Source of the DNA: Hyparrhenia diplandra
Lineage: Eukaryota; Streptophyta; Magnoliopsida; Poales; Poaceae
Length of the DNA: 64,000 bases
NCBI GenBank assembly: GCA_015847255.1
Contig: JADLZK010000391.1
Span: forward strand, 248,001 to 312,000
Reading direction: 5' to 3'
A program made the translations under genes and the position numbers. Under the pieces are notes generated by a model. That model was not told the DNA's origin. It saw only the letters and a program-made list of their open reading frames with translations, and made no database searches. How positions within the stretch are numbered: position 1 is the stretch's first letter; every line of letters starts with the position of its first letter. This document shows, in pieces, positions 11,961-23,208 of this stretch.

Positions 11961-12338
11961 TTATGATTTGCATGGATAGTCAAACATGAAGTTCAAAAGT
12001 AAAAATGACGAACTCCTTGGGACAGAGGGAGTAACTCTTATCGCTCTGATATACTTGAATAAATAGAAAGGCCAGCGTTGGGTTGGAGGGGTTAGCGTGG
12101 GCATGGCGCGACCAGAATCGAAATCGAAATCGAAATCGAAGCGGTTCGCTCTCTTTCCCTTTCCTTCCCCGCTTCGTCTCCGCAGCGGGGCGCGGCGGGC
12201 GGCATGGCACAATAAAGCTGGGCTAGGGCGCCGGTCCCTCGCGGTGCTTTAGGTTTTCTTCTTCCTTAGCCTATAGCCGCCATCCTCATCTTTTTTGTTT
12301 CGAGAGGCGAGGGAGATCCATTGCGAAGTTCTCAGGCG

Positions 12339-12850
12339 ATGGGCGCCGTGAAGCTGCCGGAGAAGGTGGCGCCTGAGAGGCACGAGATGCTGAAGGTGAA
12401 GAAGCAGGCGCCGGAGGTGTCCGACATCCTGAAGGCGAAGAAGGAGGCGACGGCTGCTGCAAGTCTTCTCGTTTACACCGTGTCCCGGGGCGTGAGATCT
12501 GGATGGATCAACGGGCGGGAGATGGAGGCCAAGGCGGCGGCCGACGAGGCGGGCGGAGGCGGCAGGTGCCCGTGAAGAAGAGGAAGAAGGTGCTCAAGCA
12601 CAGGGTGCCCAAGGCGGTCATCGATCTCATGGTGGCTAAGCCCTTCGGGAGCGCCAGAGAACTCACTCCTGCTCAGCTGGCAAAGCATTCCAGTAAATTC
12701 CGTCAGTACTATCCGCTCTCAACTTTCGTCCGTGCCAAGCTCCGTGCCTACGAGCAGGCCCTCATCTGCCAGTACAACGCCCAAGGCTACGCGGAGGACG
12801 AAACTGAAGTCACTGACAGCGAGGAGGATGCCACGGAGCTGGAGAACTAG
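12339..12850 (+). pseudogene. Family S gene 2, frameshifted at a different position
   Basis: Paralogue of the gene at 8777. It starts MGAVKLPEKVAPERHEMLKV and stays in frame through the region where copy 1 is broken (SGWINGREMEAKAA). It then loses frame near 12560, where GCGGCAGGTGCCC replaces copy 1's GCGGCCAGGCCC, a net gain of one base; the first frame stops at 12573-12575. The second frame carries PVKKRKKVLKHRVPKAVID, LRAYEQALICQYNAQGYAED and the acidic EVTDSEEDATELEN end. Frame-preserving similarity to copy 1 on both sides of each break shows that the ancestor coded for one protein of about 165 residues. Function unknown. Confidence 0.65.
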
Positions 12851-13640
12851 CTAGGGAAGGAAGGAAGCAAGCATCTAAAAACCTGTGTCTGCATCTCTTC
12901 TCTGTGTCTGTGAGAACAGTGAGAGCTGAGAGGAGATTTGATCCAGCTACCCTGAGTAGTGTTGGAGTCATCATCCTGGTGTAATAAAAGACATAACTTT
13001 ATTTGCTACTGGTCTATTGTTATTCAATTATTGTCTTATGTACTGTCACATCGTTATTTATTGTTGCTGATTGTAACAGTACCACTCTTAGTTGAGTACA
13101 CCTAACCCAACACTCTCTTCCATAAGCTAACACTCTCTTCCATAAGCTCTTTTGTTTCTGTAGGTTCAATTTCTTTCATGCTGCAGCAAGCTGTTACTTC
13201 TCAGCACTTGGCTTGTGTTTATCAATTCAGCCTTACCATGTAAGTTGTTAAATAACTGATGGTGACCTTTTTATTCATTAAGCATGCAACGCACATTCGT
13301 TAGTTATTCGCCTTTCTGTCACAAAAGCATGTGTTTCTGTTCTGTGCTTGGATCTTTTATTGATTTCTTTCAGAAAGTATCTAAGGAATAAGGGTTGTTG
13401 TAATATTCCCGATGAATTTTGATATAGCTACTACTGAACAAATGGAACTTTTCACTGTCTTGTCTCACAGAATGCATGTTTTCTTCCCATCACTGCATAT
13501 TTGTTGGGAAATTTAAGGTTACATGCGAATCCATTGTGCTTGTACAACCTCATTGGCTCTTTACTTTTGTTTGCTTGGTGACATTAGGAATTGACTGCCA
13601 GTTCCGACATTTGAAGGTCAGAACGAAGGGCCCTCCTCTG
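12851..13640 (+). repeat. 3' flank of family S unit 2
   Basis: Shared with 9274-9960. It contains a 20-bp tandem duplication of AACACTCTCTTCCATAAGCT near 13107-13148 that is absent from unit 1. Confidence 0.7.
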
Positions 13641-14454
13641 CAGGAAGCCAGTAACAGCTGCACTGGTGTCCTGCTTCACCAGGCCAATAGCACTTGTACT
13701 TTTAAGCGCCACTACGCATTGGCTCCAGGTTCTAGTTGCGCTTCAAGTCTTCAAACATTGCAATCAGCTTCTGCGCAGTTATGCTCCCTAGCAGCCATGT
13801 TCTGGTAAAAGGTAAAGTGGCATACATCTGTCACTGTATAGATCATTCGATCTAGCAATTGATTTATGAGATGAAATGCATAATTTTTTCATCACAAATT
13901 CCCTCAAAGTTTGAATTGGCCTAGATAATACACTCAGAGTTAGATGATCAACTGTATTTGTTTAGGCATATTAATATCAGTGGTTCCATGGTTTGGTAGG
14001 CCTATGCACTAAATCGCTTTGCTTTTTGGTTTTTTTGCTTCGCTTGCTTGCTTTAATTTTCTCTATAGATTGAGCTTCACTCTGTCCAATGCTTAGTTGT
14101 CTATTAGTTTTTTTTCGCAATACTTATTTGTCTATTACTGTGCCTTCTGTCGGTGTTTGATTATAGCAGTGGTTTATTTGGGACTGTAGATTATTAGGTA
14201 GGCTATTACTCTGTCCATTTTTTTTTTTTTTTTTTTTGAAACAAAGGTACTCTGTCCAGTTTGAATGCAGTTTACTGGGCAAACTGTGCATTTGCAGTTT
14301 TGTACACACAAATTGGAGGAATATGGAAATAAAGTGCAGGATACTGCAAAAGCCATGAAGAATGATCCTGGATGGGTTTACATGGGTTTTAAACCTTTCT
14401 ACACTTGATGACACAATGTTCTTGTAGGGTTTATTATAGGCGTACAACAAAACG

Positions 14455-16235
14455 AAAACACCTGCCCTCCTTTTCAAAATAGACTTCTCAAAGGCTTTTT
14501 GACTCAATTTCGTGGGAATACATCTTTGAGCTACTGTCCCAAAGAGGTTTCACTGACAGATGGAGAAATTGGCTATCACTAGTTCTTAGCTCCTCATCGT
14601 CAATGATCATGCTCAATGGTATCCCAGGAAGGAGAATAAAGCACAGAAGAGTTTTAAGCCAGGGAGACCCTCTCCCCTTTCTTTTTCATCCTAAGCCATT
14701 GATACTCTACACGACATCTTGGAGCTAGCATCCGATGAAGGCCACCTCTCCCCACTTCATGGTCATAATACCAAATTACGTCTGTCCTAAGATAAAGCGA
14801 ACTCAAGGCTAACTTGATGACAGGGACGTTTGCTCTACCCTGCAAGAACGGGAGAACTTGTAGGGTCTGTTTTTTAGTGCCCTCCTGGTCTACCTTCAGA
14901 CTGCTCTGAAGGTTCCAAAGCAATTTATGAGAGCTAGAAAAGCAAGAAGGTGTTTCCTTTGGGCAGGAGACCAAGAACTCACTGGAGGCACATGTAAAAT
15001 AAGCTTGCTGATAGTTTCAAAACCAATTGATTTAGGAGGACTAGGTATCCTAGACCTACATTCAGCAGAGCTCTAAGATTACACTGGTTGTGGTCATCTG
15101 GACAACATATTTTCAGGCAAAAGGAGAAGACCACAGATGGAGTTTTCTTTGAAATCCATGACAAGGTCTGTCTGTGGAAGCCAGCAGGAGCAGAAGTTTT
15201 TGAATTCTGGTTGCCATGTACCTCAACAATGATCTTCTATTCTATGGAAGTTCAATGGGGTCAGCTGAACCCGTTAAACCAAATTGGCATCTTTCCTGTT
15301 TTCTTCGGCACTTACCAATTTTAAGTACACAATATAGTGCAGTATTTGATAGTGACAGTGTGGATTTATCTGTTTTGTGATAATGTATTAATGTCCTTTC
15401 TACATCATACACTATTTCCAACCAATTAGGAAATTTTGTATGTGGTTCTAAGATATTAACTTGCTGCGTTAGATTTACCCTTCATATTGGTGTGTTTTTG
15501 TACTGTTCATATGTGCAGCCTGTAAATTCTGGAGAAAAAAAGATGGTTTCCTTCAGAAGAAAAGTGATCTGTGCAAATTGAAGAGGTTAAGGATTACAAA
15601 ATCAAAGAATAAGAATTGTAATCAAGTGTTACATTAGGAAAAATGCACTTGTGAGTATTACATTTGTAGTCATATGTATGAATGTCATAAATAATCGTTT
15701 CAAGTTTGAGATGTTCCTGCAAATAAGAGGATGCCCTCACCAAGATCATTGTGTGCTTTGTGGTGGCCCATTGGAAACATGTGTCCACCTTTCTCTTCTT
15801 TTGCCCGTCAATCGCGGTATGGAATCAAATTCTAACCTGGGAGAACTTTGACGGCCACCTTCTATAGTCCGCACATGACCATGTTCACCTGAGCTCTCGG
15901 TGGGAGGAGGCTGCAGCAAAGGTCACAAAGAAAGAAAGGAGGTGATTCAATGGTTTGGTGATCTATACAAGCTGGAATCTCTCGGAAGGAAAGGAACCCA
16001 AGAATCGATGCTGCAGGTCGCTACTAGAGTCAAAGAGGACATTGAGCAACAAAAAAAAAAAGGGCTATGGGAGGGAGGCTTATCAGGCCTTGTATTCTTT
16101 GTGTGTGCTTTGTCGGCCTTTGTGCCCTGTTTCTTTTCACCGCCTAGGCGGCTTATATTCTGTACATAAACCTTTGTTTCTTACCTTCCTTAATTGAAAG
16201 GCAGAGCTCCTGCTATTCTTTTTTTTTTTTTTAAA
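14455..16235 (+). mobile_element. LINE fragment with 3' end, unit 2
   Basis: The reverse-transcriptase frame starts at PALLFKIDFSKAFDSISWEY and runs into the RWRNWLSL block shared with unit 1. The catalytic YADD segment is missing: sequence jumps from TTACGTCTGT (about 14780) to CCTAAGATAAAGCG, where unit 1 has about 270 extra bases. Downstream is a zf-RVT-like CVLCGGPLETCVHL block (15755-15796) and a 3' region with TTGAAAGGCAGAGCTCCTGC and an A/T tract at 16218-16240, typical of grass LINE 3' ends. Non-functional. Confidence 0.8.
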
Positions 16236-16239
16236 AAAA

Positions 16240-17340
16240 GTTTGAGATGTTCTTTGCTTGCTTATTCATTATTTTTTTGAAAACTTTACTACTAAAAGGC
16301 TTGTAAAGAACAATGTTTGTTCCTCATTTTGTTTTGGTCAGAAACTAACCATGATTTCATGTCTTTTACACATGAACATGAATGAATGCACAAATAAAAG
16401 AAACACTTGTATGTCTATGCACTGTTTTTAGACTATGAGTTGGGAAATATATGTGTTTCTCAGCCTTTTTAACTCTTCCGACCGAGAGATATTTGAAACT
16501 CCTTGTTTGTTGGAGCTGGTATTCAGTGTCTGAATAAAAACCATCTTTACGAGATACACATTGAGCAGCTATCAAACTTTCAATTGTGAGGCATCATATT
16601 AACAATGATGGTATGGATGCATATGCCAGGAGTGTTACATTATTGGTAATTTGGTACTCATTCTTTTTACTCTTTTGTTAAAGTTTTGCTAATAATGATA
16701 TTGATGCCCTGAAACGGAGTAACTACTTTTTGGGGAGGATTTGTACTTTTATCTCCTTTCTTTTCAAAAAACATCTCCTAGCTATCTCATTTTTCTATTG
16801 ATTAATCTACTAAAAAGGAAAACAAAAAATGAAAAAAAAACTTATGTCAATAATTCTAGTGTTCAAATGGGGTATCATCAGCTGGTTTGTCCTTTAGAAA
16901 GCATGTGAACCTAGCGTGATGTCAACAAATGTTTGACGGATGAGTTCAGATTGTTCTTGTTCCCATTACTATAAGCATTACAATCTTTGTTTATACCCAT
17001 TTCTGGTTCAGAATGGTGTGGAGCTCCAATTTATTCAACTTTTCCAACAACCTATGAATCAGTCATTTATATTGACTGTTTGTTTTTTTTGTGTGGGGGT
17101 GGGTTGATTTTTATTCTCTTGTTAATCAAGTATCACTAATACCCATAAGAACAATCTTATGGGTATACAGACAGTTCAGTAGTGAACAGTCAGAAAGTTG
17201 GTGAGTAGTGTGCTGATTATTGAAGATATTTTTTTCGTAAGTTGATTATTGGGGACCATGTGTTGTCTAAAATGCTATATGTTGACACTGATTAAAAGCT
17301 GATAAATTCGTGCGTCTACATTTTTTAATGAATGACCTTG
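16240..17340. other. Intergenic, AT-rich
   Basis: No gene recognised. It contains the perfect hairpin listed separately. Confidence 0.5.
17139..17166. repeat. Perfect 11-bp inverted repeat
   Basis: ATACCCATAAG (17139-17149) and CTTATGGGTAT (17156-17166) are exact reverse complements with a 6-base loop. Could be a small MITE core or chance. Confidence 0.6.
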
Positions 17341-18010
17341 ACCTCTTCTGTGTGATTTGCTGGTCCTTGCTTTAGTCTGCTATTCTACGGCACTGAAAAC
17401 TTTTAAATTTCTTCGAGTATACTGTGGGGATTGATCTGATATTTATGCAACTAGTAATGAATAGAAGTGAACTTTTGAGTGTCTTGTCTGACGACCATCA
17501 GATAGGGTGCATGTTTTATTCGTCACTGCGTACTTGTTGGAAGTTTGTTATACTTATTTGAATTATTATCTTTCTGAGCCTCATTTGACTTTCCTTTCCT
17601 TTTGTTTTCCTGCTGACATAAGAAATTAACTGCGGTTCGGTCTATTGCATTAATGTCCTTTTTCTTGAGACACCATTTGTGCCTGTCTCCCGCAGCAAAT
17701 CCTGCTCCTCCAGTTCATTAGCAGTTACATGGTTCAATGGCACCACCCATGGGCTTCATGTTCAAGTCTTAGAACATTTCACTCTAACCGTGCCCCCCTC
17801 ACAAATACAGTACCTGGGCGACACTTTCAAGTTTCAATACCACCCTCACAAACACGCTTCCTAGACAACACTTTCAATAACAGGAGTATCATTCAATTTA
17901 GTAATTGTTGTGAGATGAAATGCATTCTTTTCATCAGATATCTTTGTCAAAGTTTGGAATGGCTTAGATAAGATGGTCCAATCGTACGAGATGAATCTCA
18001 CTACAAGAAA
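17340..18010 (+). repeat. Third copy of the family S 3' flank
   Basis: Aligns with 13380-13990: TGTCTTGTCT, TGCATGTTTT-TTC, CACTGCGTA-TTGTTGG, TAATTGTTGTGAGATGAAATGC and GGCATATTA-TATC occur in the same order. No S coding sequence precedes it, so this is a third unit that kept only its 3' part. Confidence 0.6.
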
Positions 18011-18359
18011 ATGAACTGATGTTGCAGGCATATTATTATCGGTGATGGCCACCGCATCCCTTGACCACCGTCGATCGTGGCATCAGATTCGGGGCACACT
18101 TTCAGTTATAAAGCTCAGTTTCAAAAAAAAAATAAAAAATAAAAAGTTATTCCAACAGAGCATCCTGTCATGCCAAATGAAGAATTGTGGTCCTATTAGT
18201 ATATAGACATTACACTAATCCATAACCTACCGACTGTGCTTTGGTATAAACTGTGATCCTGTATAAACTTCCCCGGAGAGTATAGTGTGACTAAAAGGAT
18301 ATACTGCTGACAGAGTACTTGTGACTAATGATATAAACCGATGACTGTTAGCACATGAT

Positions 18360-18560
18360 TCATTTAGTTGACCACGCAGCTGAGGCTGCCCTTTCACTTG
18401 CTTCAGCCTTTGCCCTCTCATCCCAGGCTGCTACAGCCCCTAGCCCTGGCTGCAGCACCTCTTGTGATGATCCTAGGGGGCCTGGCTTCAGCACCTCTTG
18501 TAAGGATCCTAGGGGTCTTGGTCCTGGGAGGCACCAATGCACTTGACGGAATTTCTGTCC
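18360..18560 (-). CDS. Candidate 3' exon of family M copy B
   Basis: A minus-strand open frame ends at 18360. It has a repeated LGS-QEVL-PG element and an Ala/Glu/Arg tail (RAKAEASERAASAAWS) like the 610-1020 exon. A possible acceptor (ATTATGGACAG) lies near 18568 on the minus strand. The phase from the 19077 donor does not match this frame, so the splice chain is uncertain. Function unknown. Confidence 0.35.
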   Translation of the reverse strand, partial: GQKFRQVHWCLPGPRPLGSLQEVLKPGPLGSSQEVLQPGLGAVAAWDERAKAEASERAASAAWSTK

Positions 18561-19076
18561 ATAATAGCATGTATTGTGTAAGTGATTCACAACTAATTTA
18601 TAATGGATATAATGGAAGCAAACTGTTTCAAAATGTTACCTCCCAGCAGATTTTTCGGTGATGATATCAAGATACAGTCCATTCCAGCAGAATAATGATT
18701 CATACTGGAAAAAACAAACATGAAACAAATATCGATGATATTTATCCACTAACCGTAACACACCATTAACAACAGATTACCCAAACACAACAGAAGTATT
18801 GTCCCTCAAAGCAGATTTTTTGGTAACAGTCCCTTCAGAATAATGATTCCTTCGAAAAGAAACAAACATGAAACAATTACCGGATGGATCTTTTGAAGTT
18901 GAGAATTTAACAGTTGATATGCATGACATGGACCCAATTCAGTAATGACCAGACAATGCACAGTGAATGGATCTTTATCTTAACAAGATAACAAATCAGT
19001 AATGAATAGAAATAGTGCACACTTATATAGATTTTTAAATTCTAATTCTTGCAAGAAACCGGTTACCTGCTAGCAG

Positions 19077-19189
19077 CTTTAACTTCACCGAACAGCTGCG
19101 AAGTATTTTCCTTTAGAGCCTCCCTCACGGCAGCACTCCTCATTGTCAAATCAATGGCTTTCAAATCTTTACCCTGGATACCACCGCAT
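19077..19189 (-). CDS. Duplicated exon, downstream copy
   Basis: Minus-strand exon encoding GGIQGKDLKAIDLTMRSAAV and REALKENTSQLFGEVKAAS, followed by a good donor (AGCAG/GTAACC at 19077/19076). The expected acceptor is TCG instead of CAG, so its 5' splice junction appears lost. Its sister at 19890-19998 has the opposite state: acceptor intact, 3' part broken. Confidence 0.45.
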
Positions 19190-19889
19190 TCGACCAAGAC
19201 ATAAAACATTATGAATGTCAAAATCATCTTACAAGTAATGAATAGTCTACATAATTAACAATATTGGAACCGTCCTTTAACCTGGAACAAAAATCTTAAT
19301 GCTCTTGACAAAATTTCTGTCCATAACAGCATGTATTGTGTAAGTGATTCACAACTAATTTATAAGGGATATAATGGAAGAAAACTGTTTCAAAATGTTA
19401 CCTCCCAGCATAATTTTCAACGACAGTATCAGTGGTACGTCTATTCCAGCAGAATAAAGATTCATACTGAAAAGCAACAAACATGAAATAAATATCAGAT
19501 GATATTATCCACTAACTGTAACACACCATTAACAGACTTCCCAAATACAACAGAATAAAGATTCTGCATTATCAACAAAAAAAGTTACCTCAAGCAGATT
19601 TTTCATTAACACCAGACTTCACAAACACAATAGTATTGTCCCTCAAAGCAGATTTTTCGGTAACAGCCCCTTCGAATAATGATTCCTTCCGAAAAAGAAA
19701 CAAACATGAAACAATTACCGGTTGGATCTTTTGAAGTTGAGAATTTAACAGTTGATATGCATGACATGGACCCAATTCAGTAATGACCGGATTAAATCAA
19801 GTAATGAATAGAAACAAATGCACACTTGAATAGATTTTTATCTTCTAATTATTGCACGAAATCTGTTACCACGCTAGCAGCTTTAACCT

Positions 19890-19998
19890 TCAATCAAAAA
19901 CGACTACTGTAGTACTTTCCTTTAGAGCCTCCTTCACAGAAGCACTCCTCATGGTCCAATCAATGGCTTTCAAATCTTTACCCCGGATACCACCATTT
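19890..19998 (-). CDS. Duplicated exon, upstream copy
   Basis: Acceptor GGTCAG is followed by an exon encoding NGGIRGKDLKAIDWTMRSAS and VKEALKESTTVVVFD, then a TGA at 19892-19890. The phase from the upstream exon (which ends with two bases, AG) matches exactly, giving a continuous reading frame across the splice. Relative to the sister exon it has about six extra bases just before the stop, which change the frame. Confidence 0.5.
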
Positions 19999-20110
19999 CT
20001 GACCAAGACAGTAAATATTATTAATGTCAAAATCATCTTACAAGTAATGAATAGTCAACATAATTAACAATATTGGAACCATCCTCTAACTGTAACAAAA
20101 ATCTGTTTAC

Positions 20111-20460
20111 CTTAAAGCCTTGTTGGTTGCTGCACCTCCTTTTGCAGCTACATCCAAACAGGTATCATCTAGTATTTTTGCCACATCTACATCTAGTGCG
20201 GCGATTGGCTTAAGAGGAACCCATCCATGATGACAAATAGAAGACATTAGAAGCACAAAATCGTCGCTTATTTTTCGAATAGACTGTCTCGATTCATCAA
20301 GAGTTATCTTGAATGGATCCAGCCCATAGTGACCAGCCCGGCCCTTGGCATCAAGATAAGTATTTGTGCTTCTTGCCAAGTTTTCATACTTCTTGATGAG
20401 CTTTTCCTGGAGACTCTTAACTTTGCCTATTCCCAGATCAAATCCTTTCTGCACCACATA
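20111..20460 (-). CDS. Main exon of family M copy B, unknown protein
   Basis: The longest convincing exon of this gene. It runs on the minus strand from an acceptor (GTAACAG/TATGTG at about 20461) to a donor (TTTAAG/GTAAAC at 20111/20110). It encodes about 116 residues including KVKSLQEKLIKKYENLARS, YLDAKGRAGHYGLDPFKITL, ISDDFVLLMSSICHHGWVPL and DVDVAKILDDTCLDVAAKGG. Mixed charged and helical character, no membrane segment, no domain I recognise. It continues in frame into 19998-19890. Splice sites and phase support a real or recently functional gene. Confidence 0.6.
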
Positions 20461-20989
20461 CTGTTACAGCAAAGAAACATGAACAAATATGAATAGTATT
20501 ATGTAGAGCAAATCAAACTAAGTTAAGAAACATGAACAATTAGAATGTAATGATTTGGCAATTAATAATGTCTTGCATGCCACATCAATAACAGAACAAC
20601 ATTTGTTAAAAAGCTGATCAAAATGAAACCACACGGCAAATCCATCTAAATCATAGTTAACAATATCTTACAATCCATTTTCAAGGTAACTTCACATGGG
20701 CCTCGGGAACTATAAGTACCAAAAAATTGAGCACCAAAAACAGGAGTTACGAATAGAGATGGAAATCATGACAAAAACAACAATAGAGACGTGCAACCTC
20801 ACTACCTCAGGCTACGTGGATCCAGATTCCCAAACAGTTCGTTAACATAAGAATCACTTAAAATGTAGGATTCACATTTCATACCTAGATCCAACATGAT
20901 TCCAAAACATCATATAAAACAAGAATCCCTCATCTACCAAATATATATAAAAAAACCACACCGATCAGGTTGTCCAGCCTTAAAACAGA

Positions 20990-21560
20990 CACAAATAAAA
21001 AGAATTTGATGGGAATCCAAATAAAAAGAATTCGATGGGAATCCAAATAAAATCTAAACACTACGCTTGCCCTTAAACCAGAATATGAACAAAACAAAGA
21101 ACCGTGCTTTAACAACTGTACAAATTGTCAACCATGTCATCCGGTACTATGAAGTCGTATTAAGTCATACATAAACTACAGAACAAATGAGCGTATGAAC
21201 AAGAATACATTCTTCAAAACTGAAGGCAACCAGCACATATCGAAATCATGGGACATTAAGCTAGGAGCACAAACATACAGAAATTGAGGTTACTAGCATA
21301 GCATCATCAAGAAGTATTTGAATGGATGCTTGGATTCTTTCCAATAAAAAAGAAAGGTTGGTAATTCGGCTACATGAATTATCATGGATGCAAATCCCAG
21401 GAGACCATGTCTAGATCACATTCTAGAGGCTAAACCCATGTGCGTAAAACATCAATTGCGAAACGGTACCAGAGTGAAGCCAAAACAAAAGCAACAAAGC
21501 AACATCAATTGCGAGAAACGGTACCAGAGTGAAGCCAAAGCAAAAGCAACAAAGCAAACA
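20990..21560. repeat. Two small tandem duplications in the 5' intron of copy B
   Basis: A 25-bp unit (AATAAAAAGAATT-GATGGGA) is duplicated at about 20992-21042. A unit of about 54 bp (CATCAATTGCGA, AAACGGTACCAGAGTGAAGC) is duplicated at 21449-21502 and 21503-21560. The region 20950-21560 is matched in inverted orientation by 29050-29667. Confidence 0.75.
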
Positions 21561-21604
21561 TCCAGATATTGAAACTAGCGAAGGATGCGAGAGAGAACTA
21601 CACT

Positions 21605-22252
21605 CTATCGGGTGGTTTCCCGAGATAGTGGCACCATAGCAAAAGCTCGATACTTCGAAAGTGGCATCTTAGGCGGATTTCCGTGCCAATGGAAGGCAGC
21701 AAAGTGGGGAGGAGTTCGAGGGGGGAGTTCTTTGGAGTCGCGGTGGCAGATGAAGGGGCGTAGACGCCGCCAAAGAATCCTGCAGAGTCGGAGATGACGA
21801 TGGGGGCGACCGGCCAGTTCTTGACGCTGATGACGGGCGCCGCCGGGCGAGGGTTCTTGACGCGACAACGGGCTGGCCGGCGTAGGTTCTTGACGCGACG
21901 ACGGGCGCAGCCGGTGAGGGTTCTTGACGCGACAACATGGGCGGCCGGCGAGGGTTGACGACGGGGCGCCGGGCGAGGGCTCTTGATGCGACGCGGGCGA
22001 CCGGGCGAAGGCTCTTTGCGACGAAGGCGGGCGGACGAAGGATCTTAATGCGAATTTTTGTTCTCGGGCAAATGAGGAACTCGACCGCTGGTCGGATGTC
22101 GCCACATCAAACAAAGCGTTCACCAATGGGCCTTTCACGATTGGGGCCGCCTCAAACATGGCATATCTCAAGGCCGTCCCGGATGGAGAAGGATCGATCA
22201 ACTCGGGCGGGGATCCACGTGATACGTTGCCTAGGACGCAGTGAACGGGCAT
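21605..22252 (-). CDS. GC-rich 5' region of family M copy B
   Basis: The minus strand is open from 22252 to 21605 (215 codons), with an Arg/Pro/Ser-rich product containing repeats of SRQEPSP. The repeats arise from the minisatellite at 21848-22050, so this is more likely leader plus first exon than a structured protein. Matching 5' regions occur at 1.9-2.5 kb and, inverted, at 28.8-29.2 kb. The intron between here and 20460 holds no other clear exon. Confidence 0.3.
   Translation of the reverse strand: MPVHCVLGNVSRGSPPELIDPSPSGTALRYAMFEAAPIVKGPLVNALFDVATSDQRSSSSFAREQKFALRSFVRPPSSQRAFARSPASHQEPSPGAPSSTLAGRPCCRVKNPHRLRPSSRQEPTPASPLSRQEPSPGGARHQRQELAGRPHRHLRLCRILWRRLRPFICHRDSKELPPRTPPHFAAFHWHGNPPKMPLSKYRAFAMVPLSRETTR
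21848..22050. repeat. GC-rich minisatellite, about 33-bp period
   Basis: About six or seven degenerate units built on GAGGGTTCTTGACGCGACGA and CGGGCG-GGCCGG, with the first three units 33-34 bp and later ones shorter. Sits in the 5' region of family M copy B. Confidence 0.75.
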
Positions 22253-22647
22253 CGGCTTTTAGGTATTGAAGAATTACACTTTGACTAGCAAGTGTCATGT
22301 GAAATCAACTTTTAGGTTATCACCTTGGAACAAATCTAAGAAGGTCATTGGGTAATTGCCTAACATCCCACATTCTAATTAGATTTATGTCATGTTTTTG
22401 TTATGCATTTTGCTCCTCTCTGGTCCTTTGCTTGTTACAAAGTTTTGCATAGGGTCCCGCCGACCAACCTATAAAATAAACCTCGTCTCTCGCTTGTTCC
22501 ATATGATCGTGTAATTTTGAAGGAATAAACATGGCATACATAATAGAAATCATGATAAATTGTTATATACTTAGACTTGGTGTTTTTAGAAGTGTCATAC
22601 ATATTTATGTAATCATTGTACTTGTATTTTCACAACGATGTGGTCAG
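22253..22647. other. Upstream region of family M copy B
   Basis: AT-rich, no gene. It lies between the 5' end of the minus-strand gene and the left boundary of segmental copy A. Confidence 0.4.
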
Positions 22648-22950
22648 TTGATCTATGCACTATAGCCTCCTCTATTTATAGGGAGGTGAGACCATGAGAG
22701 GATTCAATCTTCCTCCCCGCCCCCTTTAGGTTAAAAATAACAAAGTGGTCCATGCCTTATGGCTTTGGGCTTGGGCCTTTCTACAAGGAACATAGGGCGT
22801 AATCTTCCTCACCCCTCTAGGGTGCAAAGGGTTTGTTCTTTTCACAAACTCTTCAGCGGTGTGATGGGCTATTGTGCGCTCCATCCTCTTCTCGCGATGG
22901 ACGAGAATCAAGGCATATATATCTGAGTAAAACCACAATTAGCGGCTTGT
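22648..22950 (+). promoter_or_regulatory. LTR-like block with TATA box at the copy A boundary
   Basis: TCTATTTATAGGGAGGTGAG at about 22671 resembles the TATA region of a grass LTR. The same block starts copy B at 29668. No LTR termini were found, so its nature is open. Confidence 0.3.
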
Positions 22951-23208
22951 TCCTCTAGTGCAAGTGAAAAGAAAGTAGGAACAAATAGATGCTAACTAAA
23001 CGAACTAGATGAGATGAACTCGATTTCAAATTTGCTCATTTTTATATAATTATGTGGTTGATGTGTATTGTGAACTTGTATGGATGTTACAAGCCTAAAA
23101 TTATATGGTATAATATGAAATTAATTATGTAATTGTGTCCGTTCATAGTTACAGAACATTAGTTGCTAAAAATTATAACAGATCATTGATCACTTCCCAT
23201 GATCATCC

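Larger units (their letters stand above)
18549..20090. repeat. Tandem duplication of about 765 bp covering an exon of family M copy B
   Basis: 18549-19312 and 19314-20090 align along their length: TTTCTGTCCATAA-AGCATG, GTGTAAGTGATTCACAACTA, TTTTGAAGTTGAGAATTTAA, ATATGCATGACATGGACCCA and the exon block at their right ends. The left copy has a shorter central segment. Each copy contributes one candidate exon to the minus-strand gene. Confidence 0.85.

Noticed and set aside
17999..18011. CACTACAAGAAAA resembling a CACTA terminus
   Set aside because: The sequence on both sides aligns with the unit 2 flank at 13960-13990 without an insertion, so the match is probably chance.
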